In this document: positions 18,173 to 28,000 of the stretch, piece by piece
How the letters are laid out: each line of letters begins with the position of its first letter
Position numbering within the stretch: position 1 is the stretch's first letter
Assembly (NCBI RefSeq): GCF_001280015.1
Contig: NZ_LGDV01000085.1
Coordinates: 62,001 to 126,000 of the forward strand
DNA from: Streptomyces sp. MMG1121
GTDB taxonomy: Bacteria > Actinomycetota > Actinomycetes > Streptomycetales > Streptomycetaceae
Direction: 5' to 3'
DNA: 64,000 bases
Notes under the pieces: model-generated
The model's input: only the letters and a program-made list of their open reading frames with translations
Database searches by the model: none
What the model was told of the DNA's origin: nothing
Made by a program: the position numbers and the translations under genes

Positions 18173-18930
18173 GGCCGCACCGCCTGCTCCGCCAGGAGGT
18201 CCAGGACTGCCTTCGCATGGGTCGTCAGATAGAAGTGGCCGCCCTTGAACACATGGAACTCGAAGGACGTGTCGGTGTGGCGCGACCAGGCGCGTGCCTC
18301 GTCCACGGTGACCTTGGGGTCGTCGTCGCCGACCAGGCCGACGATCGGGCAGCGCAGGTTCGGGCCCGGCTCGTAGACATAGGTCTCGGCGGCCCGGTAG
18401 TCGGCGCGGATCGCGGGCAGGGCCATGCGGATCAGTTCCTCGTCGTCGAGGATCGCCGAGTCCGTTCCGCTCAACTGCCGCATCTCCTCGATCAGTCCGT
18501 CGTCGTCGCGCAGATGGACGTTCTCGTCGCGCGGGCACGAGGGGGCCCGGCGGGCAGAGGCGAACAGCCCGTGCGGGACCACGCCGTGGTCGCGTTCCAG
18601 CCGGCGGGCGACCTCGAAGCCGAGCGTCGCGCCCATGCTGTGGCCGAAGAGGAGCAGCGGACGGTCCGTCCACGGCAGCAGGACCGAGGTGACGTGGTCG
18701 GCCAGTTCCTGGATGCTCGCGGCGCACGGCTCGTTGCGCCGGTCCTGGCGCCCGGGGTACTGGACGGCGAGCACCTCCACCGATGCCGGCATGCTCGCCG
18801 AGACCGGGTGGTAGAAGGTCGCCGAGCCGCCCGCGTGGGGCAGGCACACCAGCCTGGCCGCCGCGTCCGGACGGGGGTGGTAGCGGCGGATCCAGAGACG
18901 GTCGTGCTCCTGCTCGGCGAGCGTGGCCAT
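18169..18930 (-). CDS. Type II thioesterase (PKS editing)
   Basis: A 253-aa alpha/beta hydrolase of the discrete thioesterase family: LVCLPHAGGSA near residue 27, nucleophile Ser98 in GHSMG, Asp in VGDDDP near 205 and His in KGGHFYL near 233. These enzymes clear mis-acylated carrier proteins of modular PKSs. It is the first gene of a two-gene operon with the SDR and has its own cluster-type promoter. Confidence 0.9.
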   Translation of the reverse strand: MATLAEQEHDRLWIRRYHPRPDAAARLVCLPHAGGSATFYHPVSASMPASVEVLAVQYPGRQDRRNEPCAASIQELADHVTSVLLPWTDRPLLLFGHSMGATLGFEVARRLERDHGVVPHGLFASARRAPSCPRDENVHLRDDDGLIEEMRQLSGTDSAILDDEELIRMALPAIRADYRAAETYVYEPGPNLRCPIVGLVGDDDPKVTVDEARAWSRHTDTSFEFHVFKGGHFYLTTHAKAVLDLLAEQAVRP

Positions 18931-18989
18931 GGGGCGGGCGTGTCCTTCCTGGCGGTGACCGCCGCGCGGGGCGCGGCGCGTGCACCGGC

Positions 18990-19034
18990 AGTCTCACGCC
19001 CGAGGCCGTGCTGAACCACCCCTACCGGCCCCAA
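18990..19034 (-). promoter_or_regulatory. Cluster-type promoter of the thioesterase/SDR operon
   Basis: Minus-strand reading: TTGGGG (19034-19029), CCGG, TAGGGG (19024-19019), 23 nt, then GAGACT (18995-18990) as a weaker -10. The spacing is the same as in the other four cluster promoters. Predicted leader about 53 nt. It starts 15 nt after the end of the response-regulator gene upstream. Confidence 0.55.
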
Positions 19035-19048
19035 CAGGTGGGTACGGC

Positions 19049-19693
19049 TCAGGCGTTGAGGTAGGCCAGCACCGCGAGCACCCGGCGGTTGCTGTCGCTG
19101 GACGGAGGCAGCATCAGCTTGGTGAAGATGTTGGAGATGTGCTTGGCGGCCGCGCCCTCGGTGACGGTGAGCCGCTGGGCGATCGCCGTGTTCGAGCAGC
19201 CCTCGGCCATCAGCTCCAGCACCTCGCGCTCGCGCCCGGTGAGCGCGGCCAGCGGCTCGTCCCGGGAGTGGCTGGTCATCAGCTGGGCGACCACCGCGGG
19301 GTCCATGGCCGTACCGCCGGCCGCGACCCGTCGTACGGCGTCGATGAACTGCTCGTCGTCCAGCACGCTGTCCTTGAGCAGATAACCGATGCCGCCGGTG
19401 CCGTCGGCCAGCAGTTCACGCGCGTACATCTGCTCGACGTGCTGGGACAGGACGAGGATGGGCAGACCGGGCTGCTCGCGGCGGGCGCGCAGGGCGGCCT
19501 GGAGACCCTCGGTGGTGAAGGTGGGCGGCAGCCGTACGTCGACGACGGCGATGTCGGGCCGGTGCTCGGCCATCGCGGCGGCGAGGTCCGTGCCGTTGTC
19601 GACGGCGGCGACCACCTCGAATCCGTACGCCTCCAGCAGTTGGATGATCCCCTGCCTCAGGAGGAAGAGGTCTTCGGCGAGGACAACGCGCAC
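19049..19693 (-). CDS. NarL/LuxR-type two-component response regulator
   Basis: A 214-aa regulator with receiver domain (acidic pair near 7-8, phospho-acceptor Asp52 in VVDVRLP, Lys in LLKDS near 106) and a C-terminal LuxR helix-turn-helix (LTGREREVLELMAEG, SNTAIAQRL near 150-175). The GTG at 19693 lies inside the kinase gene, a 37-nt overlap that couples the pair. It probably controls the adjacent ABC exporter; the inverted repeat at 24460-24483 is a candidate site. Confidence 0.92.
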   Translation of the reverse strand: MRVVLAEDLFLLRQGIIQLLEAYGFEVVAAVDNGTDLAAAMAEHRPDIAVVDVRLPPTFTTEGLQAALRARREQPGLPILVLSQHVEQMYARELLADGTGGIGYLLKDSVLDDEQFIDAVRRVAAGGTAMDPAVVAQLMTSHSRDEPLAALTGREREVLELMAEGCSNTAIAQRLTVTEGAAAKHISNIFTKLMLPPSSDSNRRVLAVLAYLNA

Positions 19694-20955
19694 GGTAGCT
19701 CCAGATTCATCACGGTCGGACCGCCCGGGGGGCTGTCGATCTCCAGGATCCCGTCAAAGGATGCCAGCCGCCTCCGGATGCCCTCCAGACCGCTCCCGGC
19801 CGACACGTCGGCGCCGCCGCGGCCGTCGTCGGTGACACGGGTGTGCAGGACGTCGTCGTCGCACCAGGCGAGGACTTCCACGTGCTGGGCGTCGGCGTGT
19901 TTGAGGGCGTTGGTGAGCAGCTCCGACACCGCGAAGTAGACGGCGGACTCGACCGGGTCGGGCAGCCTGCCGGACAGGTCCGCCACCACGGTGACGTCCA
20001 GCGGGCTGGCCAGGCCCAGGGCGCGCAGGGCGTCGGCCAGGCCCCGTTCCGCGAGGACCGGCGGGTGGATGCCGCGGACCAGGTCGCGCAGTTCGCTCAG
20101 GGCCTGCACGGACGAGGTGCGCGCCTGCCGCAGCAGCTTGCGTGCCTCCTCGGGGTCCTGGGTCATCTTCCGGTCGACGGCGCCGAGTTGGAGGCCCAGG
20201 CTGACCAGGCGGGCCTGTGCCCCGTCGTGCAGGTCGCGTTCGATGCGGCGCAGTTCGGCGGCCTGGATGTCGAGGGCGCCGGAGCGGGTCTCCGACAGGT
20301 GCTGCACCCGGGAGGCCAGCTCGGACTGCCGGGTCGGGCCGAGCAGGAAGCGGACGAAGTAGCCGTACCCCTTGAGCACCGGCGGGCCGAGGAACACCCA
20401 GCCGGTGAGGACGACGAGTGCCAGCAGTCCCGCGGCGAACGCGGCCGGCCAGCTGTCGACCGTCACGGAGGCGTACCAGCGGCCCTGCCCGCCGTCCGCG
20501 ATGGGCTGCCACAGGCCGCAGGCCAGGAACAGGCCCTCCCCCGCGTAGTACAGAAGTCCGGCCGGTACGAAACCGACCAGGCCGACGACGCAGTTGAGCA
20601 GCAGCCACAGCAGGTCCCGCCAGGTCGCGGGGTCGGTGAGGATCCACTTGCAGCGGCGCATCCAGCCGACGATGTCCTTCTCGATCTCCTCCGGTTCGGG
20701 GCGGTAGGGCCGCTCCACCGGGACGCCGGAGCGCGTGGCCGCGCGCCGGTTGAGGTCGGCCAGCCAGCGCACCGCCCTGGTGCAGTAGGGCAGCGCGAGA
20801 AAGCCGATGCCGATCACGGCGATGACGATGAAGTAGGCGGTGGTGACGAACAGGACGATCGACAGCAGGGCCCCGGTGGCGATCGCCACGCCGACCAGGG
20901 TGTCGATCGTGGCGCGGCCGAGTCGGCCGCGCCACGTGACCGGCACAGTCTTCAT
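19657..20955 (-). CDS. Two-component sensor histidine kinase (HisKA_3 family)
   Basis: A 432-aa membrane kinase. The N-terminal half has several hydrophobic segments (about residues 15-60, 130-160 and 190-215) and little extracytoplasmic sequence. A dimerisation/phospho-acceptor segment ERDLHDGAQARL (His near 230) follows, then an HATPase domain with SELLTNALKHA and DDGRGGA...GLEGIRRRL. The ATG at 20955 was chosen over a GTG overlapping the permease stop because the extra 32 residues are Pro/Gly-rich and GAGG precedes the ATG. The layout resembles intramembrane-sensing kinases linked to ABC exporters. Confidence 0.9.
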   Translation of the reverse strand: MKTVPVTWRGRLGRATIDTLVGVAIATGALLSIVLFVTTAYFIVIAVIGIGFLALPYCTRAVRWLADLNRRAATRSGVPVERPYRPEPEEIEKDIVGWMRRCKWILTDPATWRDLLWLLLNCVVGLVGFVPAGLLYYAGEGLFLACGLWQPIADGGQGRWYASVTVDSWPAAFAAGLLALVVLTGWVFLGPPVLKGYGYFVRFLLGPTRQSELASRVQHLSETRSGALDIQAAELRRIERDLHDGAQARLVSLGLQLGAVDRKMTQDPEEARKLLRQARTSSVQALSELRDLVRGIHPPVLAERGLADALRALGLASPLDVTVVADLSGRLPDPVESAVYFAVSELLTNALKHADAQHVEVLAWCDDDVLHTRVTDDGRGGADVSAGSGLEGIRRRLASFDGILEIDSPPGGPTVMNLELPCALSSPKTSSS

Positions 20956-21047
20956 GTCCTCATGCTCCCATCCCGTGGCGCCGGAACCGGAAAGGGAGGG
21001 GCCGCCCCCGCCCGGGGGGAGCGGGGACGGCCCGGTCAGGGGGTGGC

Positions 21048-23558
21048 TCACGCGGCCTTCACCGTGTCCACGGCGGGGGTGCGCATGCCACGCCAGGAGG
21101 GCAGCAGCGTGGCGCCGAACACCAGCAGCAGCGACCCGCCGACGATGGCCAGGTAGATGCCGATGGATCCGGAGGGCAGGTACGAGTCGCTCTTCTTGAG
21201 GCTGTACGGGACGATGGTCGTCGCGGAGGCGATGGTGCCGAGGACGGTGGCGATGACGCCGATCAGCAGTCCCTCGACGCTCAGCATGCCGATCACCTGG
21301 GCGCGGGTCGCGCCGGTGAGCCGCTGGAGGCCGAACTCCGCGCGCCGTTTGCGGGTGACCGCCACCAGGGTGTTGACGACGGTGATCGCGGCGTACCCCA
21401 CGATCATCGCGACGATGGTGTAGTTCGCGGACACCAGGATCTGCTGGATCTGGTTGTTCCGGCCGGCCAGTGAGGAGCTGACGTCCAGTTCGGTGCCGGG
21501 CACGGCGGCGGCCAGGGCGGCGAGGCGGTCGTGGACCTCGGTGCCGCTGCCGGGCGTGGTGCGGACCAGGATCTGGTGCGCCAGCCCGTCACCGGTGTGC
21601 GGGGCGACGGTCTCGGCGGGCAGCGTCAGGTACTCCTGCTTGGGGTTGTCGGCGTAGAGGGCGACGACGGTGGGACGTACGGCGGTACCGTCGCCGAGGT
21701 GCATCGGCAGCCGGTCGCCGACCTTCACGCCGTACTCGCCGGCCTTCTTGTCCGACAGGGCCACGGTGTCTGCGCGCAGATCCGTGAGGGAGCCGGCGAC
21801 GACGGGCAGGTCGAGGCTCTGCCGCACGCCCTCGGCGGAGACTCCGCGCAGGTCGACGTCGGCCGGGCCGCCGGAGGCGTCCACGAAGCCGCGGCTGACG
21901 ACGAGTTCGGAGGCCGCGGCCACCCCGGGCGTGGCACGTACCCGGTCGACGACGCCGGGGGCGAACCCGCCGGTCGAGGAGTCGAGGACGTACTGCGCGA
22001 GGATGTTCTTGTCGTAGGAGGTCCGCGAGACGTGGTCCTCGGTGGACTGCATGTACAGGGTGCCGGTGGCGATGCCGATGAGCAGGACGATCGGTGCGAC
22101 GGCGCCAGCCATGCGGACGTTGGCGGTGGCGGCGTTGCGCAGGGCGAGCTGGCCGGAGAGTCCGGACAGGGCGCGCACCGGCAGCCGCAGCAGCGCCACC
22201 ATGGCCCTGGTGATGCCGGGGGCGAGCAGGGCCAGGCCGATGCAGAACAGCACGGAGGCCGGTCCGGCGGTGCTGGCCAGGGTCGGGCCGTCCTGCATCA
22301 CCGTGGCGGTGGCGATCGCCAGGCCGATGCCGTTGGCGAGGAAGAACAACGCGAGCAGCAGGCGCGGCACGCTGAACCAGCGGGTGCCGGCGGTGGCTTC
22401 GGCCAGGGCGGCGACCGGTTCGGTCCGGGCGGCCTTCCGTCCGGCGAACCGGGTGGCACCGGCCGCGGCGAGGACGGTGACGACCGCCCCGACGGCCATC
22501 GGGACCCAGCCGGCGTGGTAGACGATCTCCGACGACACCACGCCGCTGGAGGTCAGCACTCCGAACAGCAGCCTGCCGATGGCCCATCCGGGCAGCAGGG
22601 CGAGCAGCACGGAGCCCACCGACAGCACGGCCGTCTCGGTGAGGATCATGCGGCGCAACTGCTTCGAGGTGGAGCCGACGGCACGCAGCAGGGCCATCTC
22701 GCGGACGCGCTGCTGCAGGGAGAGGCCGAGGGTGGAGGCGACGCCGAACATGACGATCAGCACGACCGAGGAGCCGAAGACCGCCGCGAGGATGACGACC
22801 GTGCGCTTGCTCGCGAGGGTCCCGGGCAGTTCGGCCAGGCCCCGGTGCTCGCCGGTGAGCACCTCGGCGCGGTCGCCGACGGCCGTGCGCACCGCGTCCG
22901 CGACGGCGCCGACGCTCGTGCCGGGTGCGGGCACGACGCCGATCGAGTCGATCCGGCCGCCGGCGAGCGTGCGCGCCTCGTCGTCCGTGAAGAACACGGC
23001 GGCGTGCGGGTTGTGGTCGCCGCGCTGCTCGGCGATGCCGCTGACCCGGAACCTTCGGGTGTGGCCCTGTACGACGATGTCGACCGTGGACCCGGGACGG
23101 ACGCCGGCGTGCTGCGCCAGCCCCGAGTCGAGGACGACCTCGCCGCCGGCGGCGGGGGATCCACCGGCGGCGAGGGTATAGGGGGTGAGCCGGGCGCTCG
23201 CCCAGCCGTGACCGTACGAGTCGGACTTGCCGGTCAGCGGCTTGCCGTCCTTGAGGACGGTGGCCGGGACCGACACGTCGCCGACGGCCGTGCGCACGCC
23301 GTCGGCCTTGGCCACCGCGGCGACCAGATCGGGGTCGATGCGGTGACGCTCGGTCAGGGCGGCGGAGTCGTAGCTCTGTTCACCGGTGACGACGACCGAG
23401 GCGCCGCCGAGGCGCTGCGGGTCGGCCGCCATGCGGACGCCGGTCTCCATCAGGCCGCCGCAGCCGATGACGATCGCGGCGCCGAGGAACATGGCGAGGA
23501 AGGTCGCGACGAAGCTCGTCCTGCGGAACTTCAGGGTACGCAGTGCCAGGCGCCACAT
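21048..23558 (-). CDS. MacB/FtsX-type ABC transporter permease
   Basis: An 836-aa permease made of two FtsX-like halves, each with an N-terminal membrane segment, a large extracytoplasmic domain and a cluster of membrane helices. The first is near residues 15-40, with further helices near 260-400, 430-500 and at the C-terminus. The ATG at 23558 overlaps the ATPase stop (TGATG). It is typical of exporters for antibiotics and peptides in actinobacteria. In the cluster it probably exports the macrolactam or gives resistance, under the linked two-component system. Confidence 0.92.
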   Translation of the reverse strand: MWRLALRTLKFRRTSFVATFLAMFLGAAIVIGCGGLMETGVRMAADPQRLGGASVVVTGEQSYDSAALTERHRIDPDLVAAVAKADGVRTAVGDVSVPATVLKDGKPLTGKSDSYGHGWASARLTPYTLAAGGSPAAGGEVVLDSGLAQHAGVRPGSTVDIVVQGHTRRFRVSGIAEQRGDHNPHAAVFFTDDEARTLAGGRIDSIGVVPAPGTSVGAVADAVRTAVGDRAEVLTGEHRGLAELPGTLASKRTVVILAAVFGSSVVLIVMFGVASTLGLSLQQRVREMALLRAVGSTSKQLRRMILTETAVLSVGSVLLALLPGWAIGRLLFGVLTSSGVVSSEIVYHAGWVPMAVGAVVTVLAAAGATRFAGRKAARTEPVAALAEATAGTRWFSVPRLLLALFFLANGIGLAIATATVMQDGPTLASTAGPASVLFCIGLALLAPGITRAMVALLRLPVRALSGLSGQLALRNAATANVRMAGAVAPIVLLIGIATGTLYMQSTEDHVSRTSYDKNILAQYVLDSSTGGFAPGVVDRVRATPGVAAASELVVSRGFVDASGGPADVDLRGVSAEGVRQSLDLPVVAGSLTDLRADTVALSDKKAGEYGVKVGDRLPMHLGDGTAVRPTVVALYADNPKQEYLTLPAETVAPHTGDGLAHQILVRTTPGSGTEVHDRLAALAAAVPGTELDVSSSLAGRNNQIQQILVSANYTIVAMIVGYAAITVVNTLVAVTRKRRAEFGLQRLTGATRAQVIGMLSVEGLLIGVIATVLGTIASATTIVPYSLKKSDSYLPSGSIGIYLAIVGGSLLLVFGATLLPSWRGMRTPAVDTVKAA

Positions 23559-24337
23559 CAGTAACGCCCCCCGGAGGCCTGCGGCGTGCTCTGGCGCTGG
23601 CTGTCGTCCTCCCAGGCGCCGAGCCTGGTCATGCGGGCGGCGACGGCGTCGGCGGTGGGCCGGTGCAGTTCGCCGGCGAAGGCGCCGTCGGCGAGGAAGA
23701 CCACGCGGTCGGCGTAGGAGGCGGCGACCGGGTCGTGGGTGACCATGACCAGCGTCTGGCGGGCGGTGTCGACGGACTCGCGCAGCAGGGCGAGCACGGA
23801 CGCGGCGGTGCGGGTGTCGAGGGCACCGGTGGGTTCGTCGGCGAAGACCACCGCGGGACGCGTCACCAGGGCGCGGGCGATGGCGACGCGCTGCTGCTGG
23901 CCGCCGGACAGCTCGGACGGCAGGTGGCCGAGCCGCTCGCCCAGGCCCACGCGCTGTACCACAGTGCGGATCAGGCTCTTGTCGGGCCGCTGTCCGGCCA
24001 GTTGCAGCGGCAGCGTGATGTTCTGCATGACCGTCAGCGCGGGCAGCAGGTTGAAGGACTGGAAGATGAAGCCGATCCGGTTGCGGCGCAGCTTGGTCAG
24101 CTGGGTGTCGTCCAGGCCGGCGAGATCGGTGCCGCCGACGGTGACCGTGCCGGAGCTGGGCTGGACCAGTCCCGCGGCGCAGTGCAGGAAGGTGCTCTTG
24201 CCGGATCCGGACGGGCCCATCACGGCGGTGAAGGTGCCGTCGGCGAAGCTCATGGTGAGCCCGCGGAGCGCAGCCACCTGGCTGTCTCCTCGGCCATAGG
24301 TCTTCGACACGGCGTCGAGCCGTACCGCCTCCGCCAT
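23558..24337 (-). CDS. ABC transporter ATP-binding protein (MacB/LolD family)
   Basis: A 259-aa ATPase: Walker A GPSGSGKST near residue 42, Q-loop FQSFNLLP near 93, signature LSGGQQQR near 143, Walker B VVFADEPT near 163 and the H-loop THDP near 197. The ATG at 24337 has AGGA 7 nt upstream; an earlier GTG at 24361 is less likely. It pairs with the permease downstream, with which it overlaps. Confidence 0.93.
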   Translation of the reverse strand: MAEAVRLDAVSKTYGRGDSQVAALRGLTMSFADGTFTAVMGPSGSGKSTFLHCAAGLVQPSSGTVTVGGTDLAGLDDTQLTKLRRNRIGFIFQSFNLLPALTVMQNITLPLQLAGQRPDKSLIRTVVQRVGLGERLGHLPSELSGGQQQRVAIARALVTRPAVVFADEPTGALDTRTAASVLALLRESVDTARQTLVMVTHDPVAASYADRVVFLADGAFAGELHRPTADAVAARMTRLGAWEDDSQRQSTPQASGGRY

Positions 24338-24411
24338 GCGAAGGTCCTGTGAAGTGTGCACTGCGGGCTCCCCTATGAGATATCGCGCTTCTCACGCGGT
24401 GTCTGCGGACC

Positions 24412-24417
24412 AGATTA
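24412..24417 (-). promoter_or_regulatory. Candidate -10 box of the ABC/two-component operon
   Basis: TAATCT on the minus strand, 75 nt before the ATPase start, with no good -35 at 17-18 nt. This suggests activator dependence; the inverted repeat at 24460-24483 lies about 40 nt upstream. Confidence 0.35.
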
Positions 24418-24459
24418 GGAACACTGCGGCTGCGGCACATTGGCATTCTCCAGCCGGTT

Positions 24460-24483
24460 CGAGGTAGAGGTTTCTCTACCTCG
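24460..24483. promoter_or_regulatory. Perfect 10-bp inverted repeat, candidate operator upstream of the ABC operon
   Basis: CGAGGTAGAG, a GTTT loop, then CTCTACCTCG. It lies in the 353-nt divergent region between the ABC ATPase gene and the pqqD-like gene. No T-tract follows, so an operator is more likely than a terminator. The adjacent LuxR-type response regulator is the natural candidate to bind it. Confidence 0.5.
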
Positions 24484-24588
24484 CCACGCCAGGTTTCTCG
24501 GCGGGTAGTCGGCGGAGGGTGTGTTCCGTTTGTCAAGGGCGAGAAAAGTTCCCGTGCCTGGATAACTGACCCCACCCTGTCCGAATAC

Positions 24589-24618
24589 TTGACTTCCCCT
24601 CAAACAGTTCGGTTAGCA
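24589..24618 (+). promoter_or_regulatory. Candidate promoter of the pqqD-like gene
   Basis: TTGACT (24589-24594), an 18-nt spacer, then TTAGCA (24613-24618), in a locally AT-richer stretch. The predicted leader is about 65 nt before the ATG at 24691. Confidence 0.4.
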
Positions 24619-24690
24619 CCCGTGTCGACTGGCGCATCTACGGGTACCTTCGGAGCCGTCGGCAAAATCCCCCGAAAGATGGGAAGTCCC

Positions 24691-24945
24691 ATGGCCACGA
24701 GGCCTGACCCCGAGCTGACCGCCCAGGTCCGGCCCGACGGATATCTGGAGCTGTTCTCCCGGCGTACCGGGAAGCGGCACCGGTGCGGTCCGCGCGGCAC
24801 GACGATGTGGCTGGCGCTCCAGCAGAGCGATTGGCAGCCGGAATCGGCCGCGGACGAAATCGCCTTTCAATTAGGAGTCGATCCGGACAGTATCCGTTGC
24901 GATATCCATGCATGGTTGTCGCATTTCCGCGAGGCCGCCGAGTGA
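24691..24945 (+). CDS. PqqD-like small protein (RRE fold) with a TTA codon
   Basis: An 84-aa protein resembling PqqD and related RiPP recognition elements: a TGKRHRCGPRGTTMW strand-turn-helix near residues 28-42, then a three-helix part containing AADEIAFQLGVDPDSIRCDIHAWLSH. PqqD-type domains usually bind precursor peptides, yet no precursor peptide, radical SAM or other RiPP enzyme is visible here. Leucine 61 is encoded by TTA (24871-24873), so translation should depend on the bldA tRNA. Third positions are less GC-rich than in neighbours, suggesting a separate origin. It is transcribed divergently from the ABC operon and convergently with the PKS genes. An ATG four codons earlier (24679) is an alternative start. 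The function here is unknown. Confidence 0.75.
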   Translation: MATRPDPELTAQVRPDGYLELFSRRTGKRHRCGPRGTTMWLALQQSDWQPESAADEIAFQLGVDPDSIRCDIHAWLSHFREAAE

Positions 24946-24949
24946 AGAA

Positions 24950-24992
24950 GCCGCGGCGCGCGGCCGGCCATTCGGCCGCCGCGCCCCGCGGC
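24950..24992. terminator. Bidirectional GC-rich hairpin between pqqD-like gene and terminal PKS gene
   Basis: A long nested stem: GCCGCGG (24950-24956) pairs with CCGCGGC (24986-24992), CGCG with CGCG, and CGGCCG with CGGCCG around a GCCATT loop. It lies 4 nt past the plus-strand stop and 41 nt past the minus-strand stop, as expected for a shared terminator of convergent genes. Confidence 0.65.
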
Positions 24993-25032
24993 ATGCCGGG
25001 CCCGCGCCGGGCCCGTTACGGGCGGCCCGTCC

Positions 25033-28000
25033 TCAGCCGGCCGTCCGCCCCGCCGACCACGCCTGGACCGCCTCGGCGGTGGCCGCGGCGAAGTCCTCCA
25101 GGATCGTGAAGTGCGTGCCGGGTACGTCGACCGATGCGTGCTCCGTGGGCCAGGTGGCCCGCCAGTCGTCGGCGACGGTGCCGATGCCGGTCGCGAAGGA
25201 CTCCTCGGGCCGCACGAACAGCACCGGCGCGGCCAGGGCGCCCGGCATGCAGTGCTGGATCAGGTCGCTGTAGCGGCTCATGGCGGCGAGGCGTGCGGTG
25301 CCGAAGCCGCCGAGTGCCGACTCGCGGTCCAGCATGCCGTCGAACATCTGCCGCCACAGGTCGTCCTTGCCGTCGTCCCCGGGCAGATACGTGTCCAGCA
25401 GCACCACGCCGGAGGCCGGTTGTCCGGCCTTCTCCATGATCTCGGCCGCCGCGTGGGCGAACTGGCCGCCGGAGGAGTATCCGACGAGGACGTACGGCCG
25501 CTCGTCCGGGCAGGCCCGGCGGATCCCCTCGACGACCACCTCCACGACCGCGTCGACGGAGCGGGGCAGTGCCTCGCCGGGGGCGAAGCCGGGCATCGCG
25601 GGCACCAGGACGTCCCGGCGGCCCTGGAAGTGCCGGGCGAAACGGGCGTACTGGTGGGCGCCGCCGAGTGCCATCGGCGAGGGCAGACAGACGAGCCGCG
25701 GCAGGGCGTCGCCGGTGGCCAGCCGCACCGGGTCGGAGACACCACCGAGTTCGGACGGCGACGAGAAGCCGGGGAGGATCTCGGCGACGGTGCGCAGCAG
25801 TTCGATGGCCTGTGCCATCCGCCCGTCGGCCGCCGCGCGCCGCACCAGCCCGCTGACCGACTCGAGGTCCGCGGCGCCGCCGGCCGGAGCCGGACCGCCG
25901 CCGGCCAGGTGTCCGCGCAGGGCGACGGCGAGGGCGGCCGGGGTGCGGTGGTCGAAGACGGCACCGGCGGGCAGGGTGCTGCCCAGAACGCTGCCGAGGG
26001 CGTTGCGGAGTTCGGCCGCGGAGACGGAGTCCATGCCGATCTCCAGGAAGAGGGCGTCGGGCTCGACGGCCTCCGGTCCCGTGTGGCCGAGGATCGCCGC
26101 GGTCTGGGCCCGCACCACGTCGGTCAGCAGCGCCTCCTGCTCGGCCGGCGGGGCGTCGGCCAGCCGCTGCCGCAGCGGTTCGGCGTCCACGGGTGCGGCG
26201 GTCGCGGCGGGCAGCACCGGCTCGGCGAGGGCACCGGCGGTGAGGGCCACGTCCGCGTCGAGCCAGTACCGGTCGCGCCGGAACGCGTAGGTGGGCAGTT
26301 CGGCGCGGGCCGTACCGGGGAAGAGCGCCGACCAGTCGGGGACGAGGCCGTCGGTGTGGAGGCGGGCGAGGCCGGACATGAGTGCCGCGGGCTCGCTGCC
26401 GTGGCGCCGGCCGAGGGCGACGAAGACGGCGCCGTCGGATTCCGCGCACTCGCGGGCGAGGCCGGTCAGGACGGCATCGGGACCGACCTCCACGAAACGG
26501 CCGGCGCCCGCTGCGGTGAGGGCGCCGACCGCGTCGGCGAACCGGACCGTCTCCCGCACGTGCCGCACCCAGTAGCCGGGGTCGCACAGTTGCTCCGCGG
26601 TGGCGGCGCGGCCGGTGAGGGTCGACACGAGCGGGACGCGCGGCTCGCGGAAGGTCAACTTCTCGGCCACGGACCGGAATGCGTCGAGCATGCCGTCCAT
26701 CAGGGGCGAGTGGAAGGCGTGCGAGACGGCGAGCCGCTTGGTCTTGGTGAAGCCCTCGGCGGCGGCGAGCACCGCCTTCTCCTGCCCCGAAAGGACCACG
26801 GACGAGGGGCCGTTGACCGCGGCGAGCCCGACGCGCTCGTCCAGCAGCGGCCGCACCTCGTCCTCGCTGGCCTGTACGGCGACCATCGCGCCGCCTTCCG
26901 GGAGCGCCTGCATGAGCCGGCCGCGGGCGGCGACCAGGGTGCAGGCGTCGTCCAGGTCGAGCACGCCCGCCACATGGGCGGCGGCGAGTTCCCCGACGGA
27001 GTGCCCGGCGAGGAGGTCGGGCCGCACGCCGAAGGACTCCAGCAGCCGGAACAGGGCCACCTCGAAGGCGAACAGTGCCGTCTGCGCGTACTGCGTGCGG
27101 TGGACGGCGGCGGCGTCCTCGCCTGCCAGCAGCCCGGCCAGGTCCAGGCCGAGGCGGGCGTCGATCGCGTCGAAGGCCTCGGCGAACACCCGGTGGTGGG
27201 CGCGCAGTTCGAGGCCCATACCGAGGCGCTGGGCGCCCTGGCCGGTGAACAGGAACGCCGTACGGGTCCCGGACCGGGCCCTGCCGGTGACGGCCGTGGG
27301 AGCGGGGGCGCCGGTGGCGAGGGCGTGCAGAGCGGCCAGGAGCTGGTCCCGGTCGGTGCCGGTGACGGCGGCGCGGTGGTCGAACGCGGTGCGCCGGGTG
27401 CCGAGGGCCCGGGCGACAGCCGCCGGGTGCAGCTCGGGCCGGTCCGCCACAAAGGCGTGCAGCCGCTCGGCCTGTGCGGGCAGGGCCTGTGCGGAACGGG
27501 CGGACAGCGGCCATACGACGGCCGGGGCGTCCGGCTCGGTGTCCGCCGGGGGAACGTCCTCCGCGGACGCCTCCTCGATGATGGTGTGGGCGTTGGTGCC
27601 GCTGATCCCGAAGGAGGAGATACCGGCACGCCGCGGACGGTCCGCCCGGGGCCAGGGCCGGTGCTCCGTCAGCAGACTCACGTGGCCCGAGTTCCAGTCG
27701 ACCTTCGTGGACGGCACGTCCGCATGGAGAGTCTTCGGCAGCACGCCCTCGCGCATCGCCATCACCATCTTGATGACGCCCGCGACACCGGCAGCGGCCT
27801 GGGTGTGCCCGATGTTGGACTTCACCGACCCCAGCCACAAAGGCACTTCACGCTCCTGGCCGTACGTGGCCAGCAAGGCCTGCGCCTCGATCGGGTCACC
27901 CAGCGTCGTACCGGTACCGTGCGCGTCCACCGCGTCCACGTCCGCGGCGGACAGACGGGCCGCCGCGAGTGCCTGCCGGATCACCCGCTGCTGCGAGGGA

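Noticed and set aside
19657..21051. Longer start for the histidine kinase (GTG 21051)
   Set aside because: The extra residues are Pro/Gly-rich, and ATG 20955 has a ribosome-binding site.
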